Below, one piece after another: positions 56,797 through 64,000 of a stretch of DNA of 64,000 nucleotides. The DNA comes from Gemmatimonadaceae bacterium (GTDB taxonomy: Bacteria > Gemmatimonadota > Gemmatimonadetes > Gemmatimonadales > Gemmatimonadaceae). The stretch is taken from contig DASXKV010000050.1 of NCBI GenBank assembly GCA_036496605.1, forward strand, positions 282,699-346,698, written 5' to 3'. A model generated the notes under the pieces. It had not been told where the DNA came from, did not search any database, and was given only the letters and a program-made list of their open reading frames with translations. Both the position numbers and the translations under genes were made by a program. Numbering within the stretch: position 1 is the stretch's first letter; each line of letters opens with the position of its first letter.

Positions 56797-59518
56797 CGAG
56801 CCACGTATTCCCGGGATCCGGCGACTGCCGCGTGTCCCCGGCCGTGCGGTCGAGAAGGACGTCGACGACGAGCTGGCATTCCATATAGAAAGCCGGACGC
56901 GGTATCTCGTGGGTGAGGGGATGGACGCCGCCGAGGCGCGCCGAGTGGCCGAGACAGAGTTCGGCGACCTGGTGGCCGCCCGGCGCGAGCTCGCCGCCGT
57001 CGACCGCCACCGCCGTCGGCGTGAACGGCTCACGCGCCTTGTCGACGTCGTCACGCAGGATTTCCGTCACGCCGTGCGCTCGTTAGGCAGGGCGCCCGCG
57101 TTCACCCTCACCGCGATCGTCACTCTCGTCGCCGCACTCGGTTCCACAATTGCCATCTTTGGCGTGATCGACGCAATTCTCATTAAGCCGCTCCCCTTCC
57201 GGGATCCCGACCGGCTTGTCGGAGCGTGGCACGACATGGCGCCGATCTCGCTCTACCACGTGCAGCAGTCGCCGGGCACGTACTTCACCTACCGCACGCA
57301 GGCGCACACCATCGAGGGCATCGGCATCTACGACGAAAGCGCCGTCAACGTCGGTGACGAGCGCTCCTCCATTCCACCGGAGCGCGTCACCTCGGCGGAC
57401 GCCTCGGCGAGCCTTTTCACGGTGCTTGGCATCCCCGCGGCGCGCGGCCGCGTCTTCAACGAAGAGGAGGACCGCGCCGGCGCGACGGCCGTCGTGGTCA
57501 TCGGCGACGCCCTCTGGCGCACCCACTTCGGCGCCGACGCGTCAATCATCGGACGCACCCTCGACGTGAATGGCGTTAGGCGCCAGATCGTCGGCGTCAT
57601 GCCGCCGGCATTCCGCTTCCCGACGCCAGAAACGCAGCTCTGGATCCCGCTCCAGCTCGATCCCGTCAATCCGCCGCCGACCGCGTTCGGCTACACCGGC
57701 GTCGCGCGGCTCAAGCCTAACGTGACGCTCGCCGACGCACAGCGCGACTTCACGGCCGTGCTGCCGCGCGTCATCGAGCTCTATCCCAAGTTCGTGCCCG
57801 GCATCACCCAGCAGCAGATCATGCAGCAGACGAAGCCCGTGCCCGTGCTGACGCCCCTGACCAGGGACATTACCGGCGAGATCGCTGGTGCGCTCTGGAT
57901 CATGGGCGCCGCCGCCGCGCTGCTGTTCCTCGTCGCCGGCGTGAACGTCGCGACCCTCGCCCTCGTCCGCTTCGACGCGCGCGAGCGCGAGCTGGCCGTC
58001 CGCGCCGCCCTTGGCGCTGGCCGCGCGCGCGTCGTGAGTTATCAATTTGCCGAATCACTGGTAATTGCGTTAGGCGCCGGTCTCGTTGGACTTGGCCTCG
58101 CCTGGAGCGCCGTGGACCTGCTGGTGAACCGCGGCCCGGCGGACATCCCCCGCCTTGCGGAGATCGAGATCGGTGGACGGGTGGTCGCGTTCGCCGCGAC
58201 GATCACCGCGCTCGCCGCGATCGGCTTCAGCGCCATTCCGACGCTTCGCATCATCACCGGCGCCGTCGCATTGCGCGAAGGTGCACGAGGCGGCACCACG
58301 AATCGCAGGCAGCAGCGCCTCCGCAGCGCGCTCGTGACGGCACAGATCGCGTTAGGCATCCTCGTCCTCACCGCGTCCGGCTTGCTCCTGCGATCGTTCC
58401 AGGCGCTCCATGCCGTGCGCCTCGGCTTCCAGCCCGACCACGTCGCCAGCTTCTGGGTCGCCCTCCCCAGGACTCGTTATTCGACCAACGCGGAGGTCAT
58501 GCGCTTCACCCAGACGTTACTCGACCGCGTGCTCGCCCTCCCGGGCGTGCGCAGCGTCGGAATGACCTCGAGCATCCCCCTCACGCCTCGCGCGTTCAAC
58601 CCCAACCCGATCTATCCCGAGAGCGATCCGCAGTGGAACACCAAGCTCCCGCCACTGCAACACTTCACGAGCATCGGTGGCGACTTTCTCGAGACCATGG
58701 GCATTCCCCTGGTCGCCGGCCGCCGCTTCTACCCCGGGGACCGCCAGCTACAGAACGAGGCGCTCATCTCCCAGGAGACCGCACAATTCTTCTGGCACGA
58801 CTCCACCAGCAGAGCGGCGTTAGGCAAACGCTTCAAGGCGCTCCCGAGCGATCCATGGACCACCGTGGTCGGCGTCGTCGGCAACCTGAGGGACACTTCG
58901 CTGGCAGCTCCACCGTCCATGAAAGTGTACTTCCCAGAGCTCGTGCGCGATGACAGCGTGAGGCAGCACATCACGCGTCAGCTCGCGATCGCGATCCGTA
59001 CCACGTCTGTCGATCCCGGGTCGATCATCACCGCGGCGGAGCGCATAGTGCAGGACATGGATCCGACGCTCCCCGCGTTCGACACGCGGGCGATGACGGA
59101 GGTCGTCCGCGCCTCCACCGCGCGCCTCGCGTTCACGACGCTGATCCTCTGCGCGGCGGCACTGATCACGGTGATACTCGGCGCCGTCGGCTTGTATGGC
59201 GTGCTCGCCTACCTCGTCACCCTTCGCCGGCGCGAGCTCGGGATTCGGATTGCGCTCGGCGCGTCCCCGCGGCGCGTGGCCGCGGCGATGACGAGGCATG
59301 GTTTAGTGCTTGCTATAACCGGCGCGGCGATCGGGCTGGCGCTGCTCAACGTGGCGTCGCGGTCGATTCGGAGCTTCCTCTACGGTGTCGCGCCGTGGGA
59401 TCCGGTTGCGGTAATCGGATCGACACTGGTCCTGCTCGTCATTGCGGCCGTGGCGAGCTGGGTGCCGGCGCGGCGAGCGGCGGGAGTCGACCCCGCAGAG
59501 GCGTTGCGGGCCGAGTAA
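56789..59518 (+). CDS. ADOP-type permease coupled to PadR
   Basis: 909 residues. Prefix domain ('VEKDVDDELAFHIESRTRYL', 'AEARRVAETEFGDLVAARRE'), first helix ('FTLTAIVTLVAALGSTIAIF'), MacB-PCD domain ('VNGVRRQIVGVMPPAFRFPT'), FtsX segment ('VAGVNVATLALVRFDARERE', 'LAVRAALGAGRARVVSYQFA'), second PCD domain and FtsX segment ('LYGVLAYLVTLRRRELGIRI', 'ALGASPRRVAAAMTRHGLVL'). The end 'VDPAEALRAE' matches the family. Six copies of the CCTAACG octamer family lie in this gene, most read as Leu(TTA)-Gly. No ATPase adjacent. Confidence 0.93.
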   Translation: MPNEPRIPGIRRLPRVPGRAVEKDVDDELAFHIESRTRYLVGEGMDAAEARRVAETEFGDLVAARRELAAVDRHRRRRERLTRLVDVVTQDFRHAVRSLGRAPAFTLTAIVTLVAALGSTIAIFGVIDAILIKPLPFRDPDRLVGAWHDMAPISLYHVQQSPGTYFTYRTQAHTIEGIGIYDESAVNVGDERSSIPPERVTSADASASLFTVLGIPAARGRVFNEEEDRAGATAVVVIGDALWRTHFGADASIIGRTLDVNGVRRQIVGVMPPAFRFPTPETQLWIPLQLDPVNPPPTAFGYTGVARLKPNVTLADAQRDFTAVLPRVIELYPKFVPGITQQQIMQQTKPVPVLTPLTRDITGEIAGALWIMGAAAALLFLVAGVNVATLALVRFDARERELAVRAALGAGRARVVSYQFAESLVIALGAGLVGLGLAWSAVDLLVNRGPADIPRLAEIEIGGRVVAFAATITALAAIGFSAIPTLRIITGAVALREGARGGTTNRRQQRLRSALVTAQIALGILVLTASGLLLRSFQALHAVRLGFQPDHVASFWVALPRTRYSTNAEVMRFTQTLLDRVLALPGVRSVGMTSSIPLTPRAFNPNPIYPESDPQWNTKLPPLQHFTSIGGDFLETMGIPLVAGRRFYPGDRQLQNEALISQETAQFFWHDSTSRAALGKRFKALPSDPWTTVVGVVGNLRDTSLAAPPSMKVYFPELVRDDSVRQHITRQLAIAIRTTSVDPGSIITAAERIVQDMDPTLPAFDTRAMTEVVRASTARLAFTTLILCAAALITVILGAVGLYGVLAYLVTLRRRELGIRIALGASPRRVAAAMTRHGLVLAITGAAIGLALLNVASRSIRSFLYGVAPWDPVAVIGSTLVLLVIAAVASWVPARRAAGVDPAEALRAE

Positions 59519-59616
59519 GTCCCGGAGCGCCATGGAGAGACGTGGACAGGCGCGGCGTCGTTCTGCACTTTAGCGTTTCCCGGCTCAACGGATGCGCTCC
59601 TCAACTTCGCTTCCCC

Positions 59617-59949
59617 ATGACAGCTCCCGTCACTCATCGAGTAAAGATCTGCCCAAACTGCCGCGAGGTCATGGAATCGACTGCGCTCGTGTGCCCGCGA
59701 TGCGGCACCGTACAGCCAGCGGTGGCCAATGCGGACACCTCGGAAAAGCGCATTCTTGTCGCCTTCCTGCTGTGCTTCTTTTTTGGGGTTTTCGGCGTGC
59801 ACCGCTTCTATGCGGGGAAGATCGGTACCGGTATTCTCGAGCTACTGACTTTCGGCGGGTTCGGGATTTGGTGGCTCGTCGATATGATTCTGATTCTCAC
59901 GGGCAGCTTGCGCGACGGCGACGGTCGAAAGATCACCGAATGGACGTAA
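59617..59949 (+). CDS. TM2-domain protein with zinc ribbon
   Basis: 110 residues. Cysteines C12/C15 (CPNC) and C26/C29 (CPRC) form a zinc ribbon. The TM2 domain follows: 'RILVAFLLCFFFGVFGVHRF', 'YAGKIGTGILELLTFGGFGI' and 'WWLVDMILILTGSLRDGDG', with the hallmark HRFYxGKxxxG. TM2 proteins are two-helix membrane proteins of uncertain role. ATG 59617 is set by the zinc ribbon; the longer frame upstream overlaps the permease end and is not coding. The Clp-N gene follows 6 bp later, so the two are an operon. Confidence 0.88.
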   Translation: MTAPVTHRVKICPNCREVMESTALVCPRCGTVQPAVANADTSEKRILVAFLLCFFFGVFGVHRFYAGKIGTGILELLTFGGFGIWWLVDMILILTGSLRDGDGRKITEWT

Positions 59950-59955
59950 GCCTCT

Positions 59956-60546
59956 ATGGACGGCTACAGTTTCACCGAGCGGGTGAGAAAGGTCCTCGCG
60001 ATGGCGCGAGAAGAGTCCGTACGTCTTCAACACGAGTACGTGGGGACCGAGCATCTCCTGCTTGGCCTCATCCGGGAAGGTGAGGGCGTCGCGGCGACCA
60101 TTCTGCAGAATCTCAATGCGGAGCTCGGCGAGATTCAGCAGAAAATCGAGGAAGTGGTCAAACGCGGGAGAGCCGCTTCGACGATTGGGCCGGATCTTCC
60201 CTACACCTCGCGCGCGAAGAAGGTGCTCGAGCTTTCTATGAGCGAAGCGCGCCAGCTCAATCACAAGTACGTCGGAACGGAGCATCTTCTCCTCGGCTTG
60301 CTGCGTGAGGAGAAGGGAATCGCCGCGCAGGTACTCATCTATGCGGGCGTGACTCTCGACGCCGCGCGCGCGGAAACGTTGCGCATTCTTGGCACCGAGT
60401 TGTCGTCGGTTGCTGCAACGCCGCCGTCGTCACAAGGTGCGTCGCCGGTCAGCATCCGAGTCGTTGTCCGGTATGACAACAACGCGCTCGTGACGAAGAT
60501 CTTTTCTACCGTGGACGAAGCCGTGAACTTCCTTAAGTCGCAGTGA
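59956..60546 (+). CDS. Clp N-terminal-domain protein without ATPase
   Basis: 196 residues: two Clp N repeats and a short C-terminus. Repeat one is 'FTERVRKVLAMAREESVRLQ' with 'HEYVGTEHLLLGLIREGEGV'. Repeat two is 'SRAKKVLELSMSEARQLNHK' with 'YVGTEHLLLGLLREEKGIAA'. This fold is the ClpC substrate- and adaptor-binding module, here with no AAA+ part. The extra C-terminus ('RVVVRYDNNALVTKIFSTVD', 'EAVNFLKSQ') is not from ClpC. It could be a stand-alone adaptor or decoy. A broken relative lies at 23870-24119. Confidence 0.88.
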   Translation: MDGYSFTERVRKVLAMAREESVRLQHEYVGTEHLLLGLIREGEGVAATILQNLNAELGEIQQKIEEVVKRGRAASTIGPDLPYTSRAKKVLELSMSEARQLNHKYVGTEHLLLGLLREEKGIAAQVLIYAGVTLDAARAETLRILGTELSSVAATPPSSQGASPVSIRVVVRYDNNALVTKIFSTVDEAVNFLKSQ

Positions 60547-60573
60547 GTATTCGCGCGCGTAGTTTGCCATCCA

Positions 60574-60909
60574 ATGCCGCTGCTTTTTTCCTACGGGACG
60601 CTTCGCGCTTCAGCGGTTCAGCAGAAACTCTTTGGTCGTCAGCTGCACGGATCCGCCGACGAGCTTCCCGGCTACGCATGCGTCTCGGTGATGGTAGCAG
60701 ACGCTGGCTTTGCCCTCGCGAATGGCGCTCGTCAGGCGATGGTCCGATACACCGGCAACGGTGAAGACCGAACACCGGGCATGGTTTTCGACGTCGCCGA
60801 TTCGGAGCTTGCGACAGCCGACGCCTATGAGCCAGGCGAATATGAGCGAGTTCTGACGCGCCTCGCATCAGGACGCGCCGCATGGGTCTATACCGAGCGT
60901 CCACGCTGA
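60574..60909 (+). CDS. Gamma-glutamylcyclotransferase-like (AIG2-like) protein
   Basis: 111 residues. 'PLLFSYGTLRASAVQQKLFG' holds the YGTLR substrate-loop motif, 'GMVFDVADSELATADAYEPG' the family pattern with catalytic Glu86 and 'Y-E-x-x-x-Y' region (DAYEPGEYER). Enzymes of this fold cyclise gamma-glutamyl amines to 5-oxoproline. Length and order match the family. It follows the Clp-N gene by 27 bp. Confidence 0.88.
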   Translation: MPLLFSYGTLRASAVQQKLFGRQLHGSADELPGYACVSVMVADAGFALANGARQAMVRYTGNGEDRTPGMVFDVADSELATADAYEPGEYERVLTRLASGRAAWVYTERPR

Positions 60910-60974
60910 TGCGAGTCTCCACCTCTCATGGGACTTCGCGCCTTTTGGGACAGCCGCTTACCTAAGGTCACTCC

Positions 60975-61898
60975 ATGAAAGCAGCACGAGTTCTCCGATT
61001 CGGTCCACCGAGTGTGATCTCAAATGATGATGTGCCTCGCCCGGAACCCGGTGCTGGACAACTGCTGGTTCGCGTGAAGGCCGCAGGCGTGGGCAATTGG
61101 GACGCCCTCATTCGTGAGGGCAAGATTCAACTCCAACCGTTACCGCTCATCCTCGGTGCCGAGCTGTCGGGGACCGTCGAAGCAATCGGCGCGGACGTTT
61201 CAGGATTCGACGTTGGCGACGAAGTGTACGGCGCGACCAACGAGCAATTCAGTGGGGCATACGCAGAGTACGCGGTGCCTCTGGCTACACGGATTGCGCA
61301 AAAGCCAAAGACACTAAACTTCGTCGAGGCGGCCTCGACTCCGATTGTAGCGGTCACCGCTTGGCAGATGCTCTTCGATTACGCTCGATTGACTCGCGGC
61401 CAGACCGCGCTCATCCTCGGCGCCGCCGGCAACGTTGGCGCCTATGCCGTCCAACTGGCCAGCCAGGCTGGCGCTCATGTCATCGCGACCGCTCGCGCCG
61501 CGAATCGGCAGTACCTCACCAAACTGGGCGCTGTGCGAGTCGTGGACTACGAAACAGAGCGATTCGAGGAGTCGTTGACTGGCGTGGATGTGGTCCTCGA
61601 TACCGTCGGGGGTGAGACGCAACGACGATCTCTTCGCGTTCTGAAGCGAAAGGGCATACTCGTTTCGGCCGTGTCACCTGTTCCCGAGCCGTTACAGAAG
61701 CAGTATGGCGTTCGAGCGGCGTATCTTGTTGTCGATGTGACGACCGCACGGCTGAACGAGATCAGTGAACTATTCGATACGGGAAAGCTCATTACCGACG
61801 TGGGCACCGTGCTCCCGCTGGAAGAGGCATCTCGTGCTCACGAGATGCTCGGCGGTGCGCCGCACAAGCATGGCAAGATTGTGTTGAGCGTGGCCTGA
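60975..61898 (+). CDS. Zinc-independent NADP-dependent oxidoreductase (quinone reductase-like MDR)
   Basis: 307 residues. 'RVLRFGPPSVISNDDVPRPE' and 'VRVKAAGVGNWDALIREGKI' are the MDR N-terminal motifs, 'LGAELSGTVEAIGADVSGFD' the conserved glycine-rich strand. 'TALILGAAGNVGAYAVQLA' (residues about 144-162) is the Rossmann AxxGxxG, here GAAGNVG. No catalytic zinc cysteines are present, so it belongs to the quinone oxidoreductase branch and should use NAD(P)H on quinones or enones. 'GKIVLSVA' is the typical end. A TAAGGT lies six bases before the ATG and may be a -10 box of a leaderless transcript. Confidence 0.9.
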   Translation: MKAARVLRFGPPSVISNDDVPRPEPGAGQLLVRVKAAGVGNWDALIREGKIQLQPLPLILGAELSGTVEAIGADVSGFDVGDEVYGATNEQFSGAYAEYAVPLATRIAQKPKTLNFVEAASTPIVAVTAWQMLFDYARLTRGQTALILGAAGNVGAYAVQLASQAGAHVIATARAANRQYLTKLGAVRVVDYETERFEESLTGVDVVLDTVGGETQRRSLRVLKRKGILVSAVSPVPEPLQKQYGVRAAYLVVDVTTARLNEISELFDTGKLITDVGTVLPLEEASRAHEMLGGAPHKHGKIVLSVA

Positions 61899-62023
61899 GG
61901 ACCGCGCGTTCCCAACTGGCACCACCGATCTCAGCGTAGCGAGTTATCTTCCCGCCGCGCGTGCGACCGCGGTAGCCCAGCGACAGCGCTTCGCGAGGAA
62001 TCACGGACGTCGACCGACACGAC

Positions 62024-62743
62024 ATGTATTCCAAAGTTCTCGTCGCGTGCCTTCTCGCGATCGCCTGTCGACACGACCCGAGCCCGGCGAGCATTCTCCT
62101 CTTCGATGGAAGAGGCACGAACGCGAACGACGTCGCGGCCGTCGAGAGGATCCTGCGCGACGCACATCTCAGCTACGCGACCGCGAGCTCGCGGCAACTC
62201 GGCGCAATGACTACGCCGCAGCTTCAGACATACCGGCTGTTGATTGTTCCCGGCGGAGACTTCGTGCAGATCGGAACGAGCCTAACGCCGGTCGCGGTCG
62301 CGACTGTTCGTAACGCCGTGCATGGCGGCCTGAATTATCTCGGGATCTGCGCGGGCGCGTTCTTCGCCGGGAATTCTCCGTACAACGGCCTCAATCTCAC
62401 ATCCGGCGTGAGCTTCCCATTTTATCTCGCCGAAGCTCGTGGTATACGCAAAGCTGCGCTGCAAATAGCGATCGCCGGTTCGTCGCCGCTCGAGCAATAC
62501 TGGGAAGACGGCCCGCAACTCACCGGCTGGGGCGAATTCGTCGCCAAGTATGCCGACGGCACTCCGGCCGTCGCGCAGGGACGGTTCGGGAATGGATGGG
62601 TGATGCTGTTGGGAACGCATCCCGAAGCGCCGGACAGTTGGCGCGACAGACTGCGCTTCAGCACTTCCGGTACCGCAGCCCGAGCGTACGCGGCCACGCT
62701 GATCACCGCCGCGCTCAACGCAACGCCGCTGAAACACTATTAG
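62024..62743 (+). CDS. Exported BPL-N-domain (glutamine amidotransferase-like) lipoprotein
   Basis: 239 residues. 'MYSKVLVACLLAIACRHD' is a lipoprotein signal with Cys15. The domain 'SILLFDGRGTNANDVAAVER', 'YRLLIVPGGDFVQIG' and 'GGLNYLGICAGAFFAG' (nucleophile Cys109 in the elbow) is the biotin-protein-ligase N-terminal-like group of the DJ-1/glutamine amidotransferase superfamily. It ends with 'RFGNGWVMLLGTHPEAPDSW', which includes the His-Pro-Glu typical of this group. The reaction is unknown. Confidence 0.85.
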   Translation: MYSKVLVACLLAIACRHDPSPASILLFDGRGTNANDVAAVERILRDAHLSYATASSRQLGAMTTPQLQTYRLLIVPGGDFVQIGTSLTPVAVATVRNAVHGGLNYLGICAGAFFAGNSPYNGLNLTSGVSFPFYLAEARGIRKAALQIAIAGSSPLEQYWEDGPQLTGWGEFVAKYADGTPAVAQGRFGNGWVMLLGTHPEAPDSWRDRLRFSTSGTAARAYAATLITAALNATPLKHY

Positions 62744-62969
62744 CGGCCGCGCCATAAACGCGTGAGGCGCGCGAGCAAGCGCTCGCGTCGCGTGTAATTG
62801 CCGAGCGGCTAGAGAATCAGGAGGCCGCTCGCGAGGATCCACCGAGAGAACGATAGCCGTTGCTACCTGACGTGCTGCCTAACATAACTAGCTGTCCGGG
62901 ACGACCGACGTTATGATCGAGCGCCGCAGCGGATGGTCTTCCCGCGGACATCTCATACGAGGAGCTCTC

Positions 62970-63857
62970 ATGATACTCGTCGTCGGTGCGACTGGCGCGT
63001 TGGGCAGCGAGATTTGCCGGCTCCTCACGACCCGCAACCGATCCGTGCGCGCCCTCGTGCGGCCAACGGCGGACCACTCACGAGTTGAGCAACTGCGAAC
63101 GCTTGGTGTCGCGCTCGTTCAAGGGGACTTGAAGGACCGCGCCTCACTCGATGAGGCATGTCGTGGCGCAGAAGCCGTCATCTCGACCGCGACCACGACG
63201 ACGTCGAGGCAGCCGGGAGATTCGATCCCGTCGGTCGATCAGGACGGCCAGCTCGAGCTCGTGGAGGCGGCACGCGCGGCCGGCGTACGACGGTTCGTCT
63301 ATGTCTCCTACTCGGGTCACTTTGACTTGGAGTGCCCCCTGACAACGGCGAAGCGGAAGGTCGAGCAAAGTCTCGCGCAGAGTGGAATGACGTATACCGT
63401 TCTTCGCCCCAGCTTCTTCATGGAAATGTGGCTGAGTCCCGCGCTCGGTTTCGATCCACAGAACGCGCGCGCGCAGCTCTTCGGCAGCGGCGAGGCGAAG
63501 ATCAGCTTCGTGTCGGCGAAGGATGTCGCGCGCTTCGCGGTCGATTGTCTCGATAACCCTGCCGCACACAATGCGACGATCGAGCTTGGCGGACCGGAGG
63601 CACTGAGTCCACGCGAAGTCGTGCGCCGATTCGAACAGGCTGGCGGACGCGCATTCACGGTCGACACCGTGCCCGAAGCAGCGCTCGAAGCACAACTCGC
63701 TGGAGCGACGGATCCGTTACAGCAGTCGTTTACGGCTCTGATGATCGGCTACGCTCGCGGCGACGCAATCGACATGACGGACACGCTGACGAGGTTTGGT
63801 GAGCACCTGACGTCAGTGGACGAATTCGCCCGTCAGACCACTGACGCACCCGCCTAA
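62970..63857 (+). CDS. NmrA-like NAD(P)-binding protein
   Basis: 295 residues from ATG 62970 with GAGGAG eight bases upstream. 'MILVVGATGALGSEICRLLT' has the GxxGxxG dinucleotide loop. 'LVQGDLKDRASLDEACRGAE' is the aspartate-containing strand of SDR/NmrA, 'RRFVYVSYSGHFDLECPLTT' the active-site strand, and 'FVSAKDVARFAVDCLDNPAA' the typical late segment. NmrA proteins bind NAD(P) and may reduce ketones or sense redox. Catalytic Tyr-x3-Lys is not obvious, so it may be a sensor. The upstream frame to 62913 is not coding. Confidence 0.88.
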   Translation: MILVVGATGALGSEICRLLTTRNRSVRALVRPTADHSRVEQLRTLGVALVQGDLKDRASLDEACRGAEAVISTATTTTSRQPGDSIPSVDQDGQLELVEAARAAGVRRFVYVSYSGHFDLECPLTTAKRKVEQSLAQSGMTYTVLRPSFFMEMWLSPALGFDPQNARAQLFGSGEAKISFVSAKDVARFAVDCLDNPAAHNATIELGGPEALSPREVVRRFEQAGGRAFTVDTVPEAALEAQLAGATDPLQQSFTALMIGYARGDAIDMTDTLTRFGEHLTSVDEFARQTTDAPA

Positions 63858-63868
63858 CGTATCTTCAG

Positions 63869-64000
63869 GCCCTTCTCGACGCGCCCTTCTCGACGCGCCC
63901 TTCTCGACGCGCCCTTCTCGACGCGCCCTTCTCGACGCGCCCTTCTCGACGCGCCCTTCTCGACGCGCCCTTCTCGACGCGCCCTTCTCGACGCGCCCTT
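63869..64000. repeat. 14-bp tandem repeat running off the window
   Basis: GCCCTTCTCGACGC repeated nine times (63869-63994) plus six bases, all exact, up to the last base. Period 14. No spacers, so it is not a CRISPR. Neither strand has a stop codon in any frame, so it could be part of a protein-coding repeat starting beyond the window. Confidence 0.9.

Larger units (their letters stand above)
308..63860. repeat. Dispersed octamer GCCTAACG / CGTTAGGC
   Basis: The heptamer CCTAACG on either strand occurs about 60 times by hand scan (examples in the findings), most often as GCCTAACG. It is found inside genes and in gaps, about equally on both strands. It is listed as a repeat family because no single position stands for it. 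Confidence 0.7.

Noticed and set aside
59842..60285. Minus-strand 147-residue frame
   Set aside because: Antisense of the intact Clp-N gene at 59956.
63869..64000. CRISPR array
   Set aside because: Units are 14 bp, adjoining and exact, with no spacers; no cas genes are seen.
1..64000. tRNA or rRNA genes, prophage or insertion sequence
   Set aside because: No cloverleaf, rRNA core sequence, transposase or phage structural gene was recognised on either strand.

Overview
This 64 kb window is GC-rich DNA dense in short, mostly monocistronic genes on both strands. I saw no rRNA, tRNA, CRISPR array, transposase or phage gene. The gene content points to a soil-type diderm bacterium, most likely Gemmatimonadota or a relative. 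It includes several MacB/FtsX-type 'ADOP' permeases, three of them paired with PadR regulators, many secreted lipoproteins, DinB proteins, a DUF5916 outer-membrane protein, M13/S9/M56 peptidases, a TonB-receptor-like N-terminus and RDD proteins. That assignment is inference from gene content; there is no marker gene to prove it.

Layout. 1-7 kb: the start of a TonB-type receptor, a probably frameshifted hypothetical gene, DUF2007, DinB, GNAT, a lipoprotein, a bactofilin/zinc-ribbon pair, small membrane proteins, a DUF5946-like protein, an isoprenylcysteine-methyltransferase-like protein and a PspC protein. 7-18 kb: a lipoprotein, an aspartic protease, DinB, a translationally coupled sirtuin/OGFr-domain pair facing a SLOG/LOG-type protein with a leaderless-looking promoter, GNAT, two tandem RDD proteins, Uma2, DJ-1/PfpI, a YbjQ-like protein and a RES/Xre toxin-antitoxin operon with 13-bp iterated operators. 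18-26 kb: M13 peptidase, a candidate 43-aa gene beside a 28-bp perfect palindrome, a secreted HExxE protein, then a stretch of decaying genes (serine-hydrolase tail, a gene with an in-frame TGA, a Clp-N relic). 26-38 kb: two ADOP permeases (one frameshifted twice), a carboxypeptidase-regulatory-domain protein, a CheY-like receiver, a lipoprotein, an S9 peptidase and a decayed GNAT gene. 38-45 kb: a BlaI/M56 sensor-protease pair with two matched operators, a DUF5916 protein and a prolyl oligopeptidase. 45-60 kb: three PadR-ADOP loci (one truncated), an AraC regulator, lipoproteins, a BTAD regulator and a TPR protein. 60-64 kb: Clp-N, gamma-glutamylcyclotransferase, quinone oxidoreductase, BPL-N and NmrA-like proteins, ending in a 14-bp tandem repeat that runs off the window.

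The most striking signal is not a gene. The heptamer CCTAACG (usually GCCTAACG, reverse complement CGTTAGGC) occurs about 60 times by my hand scan, roughly one per kb, balanced between strands, inside genes and between them. A base-composition estimate gives about 7-8. Inside genes it usually puts a rare TTA leucine codon before a glycine codon. No described element that I know explains it.

Other dispersed elements are G-rich GGGGCTAG clusters able to form G-quadruplexes, a repeat beginning TGTCATCCTGAG, and a 51-bp sequence found directly downstream of two ADOP genes. Several genes are broken by frameshifts or stops. I cannot tell biological decay from assembly error without reads.
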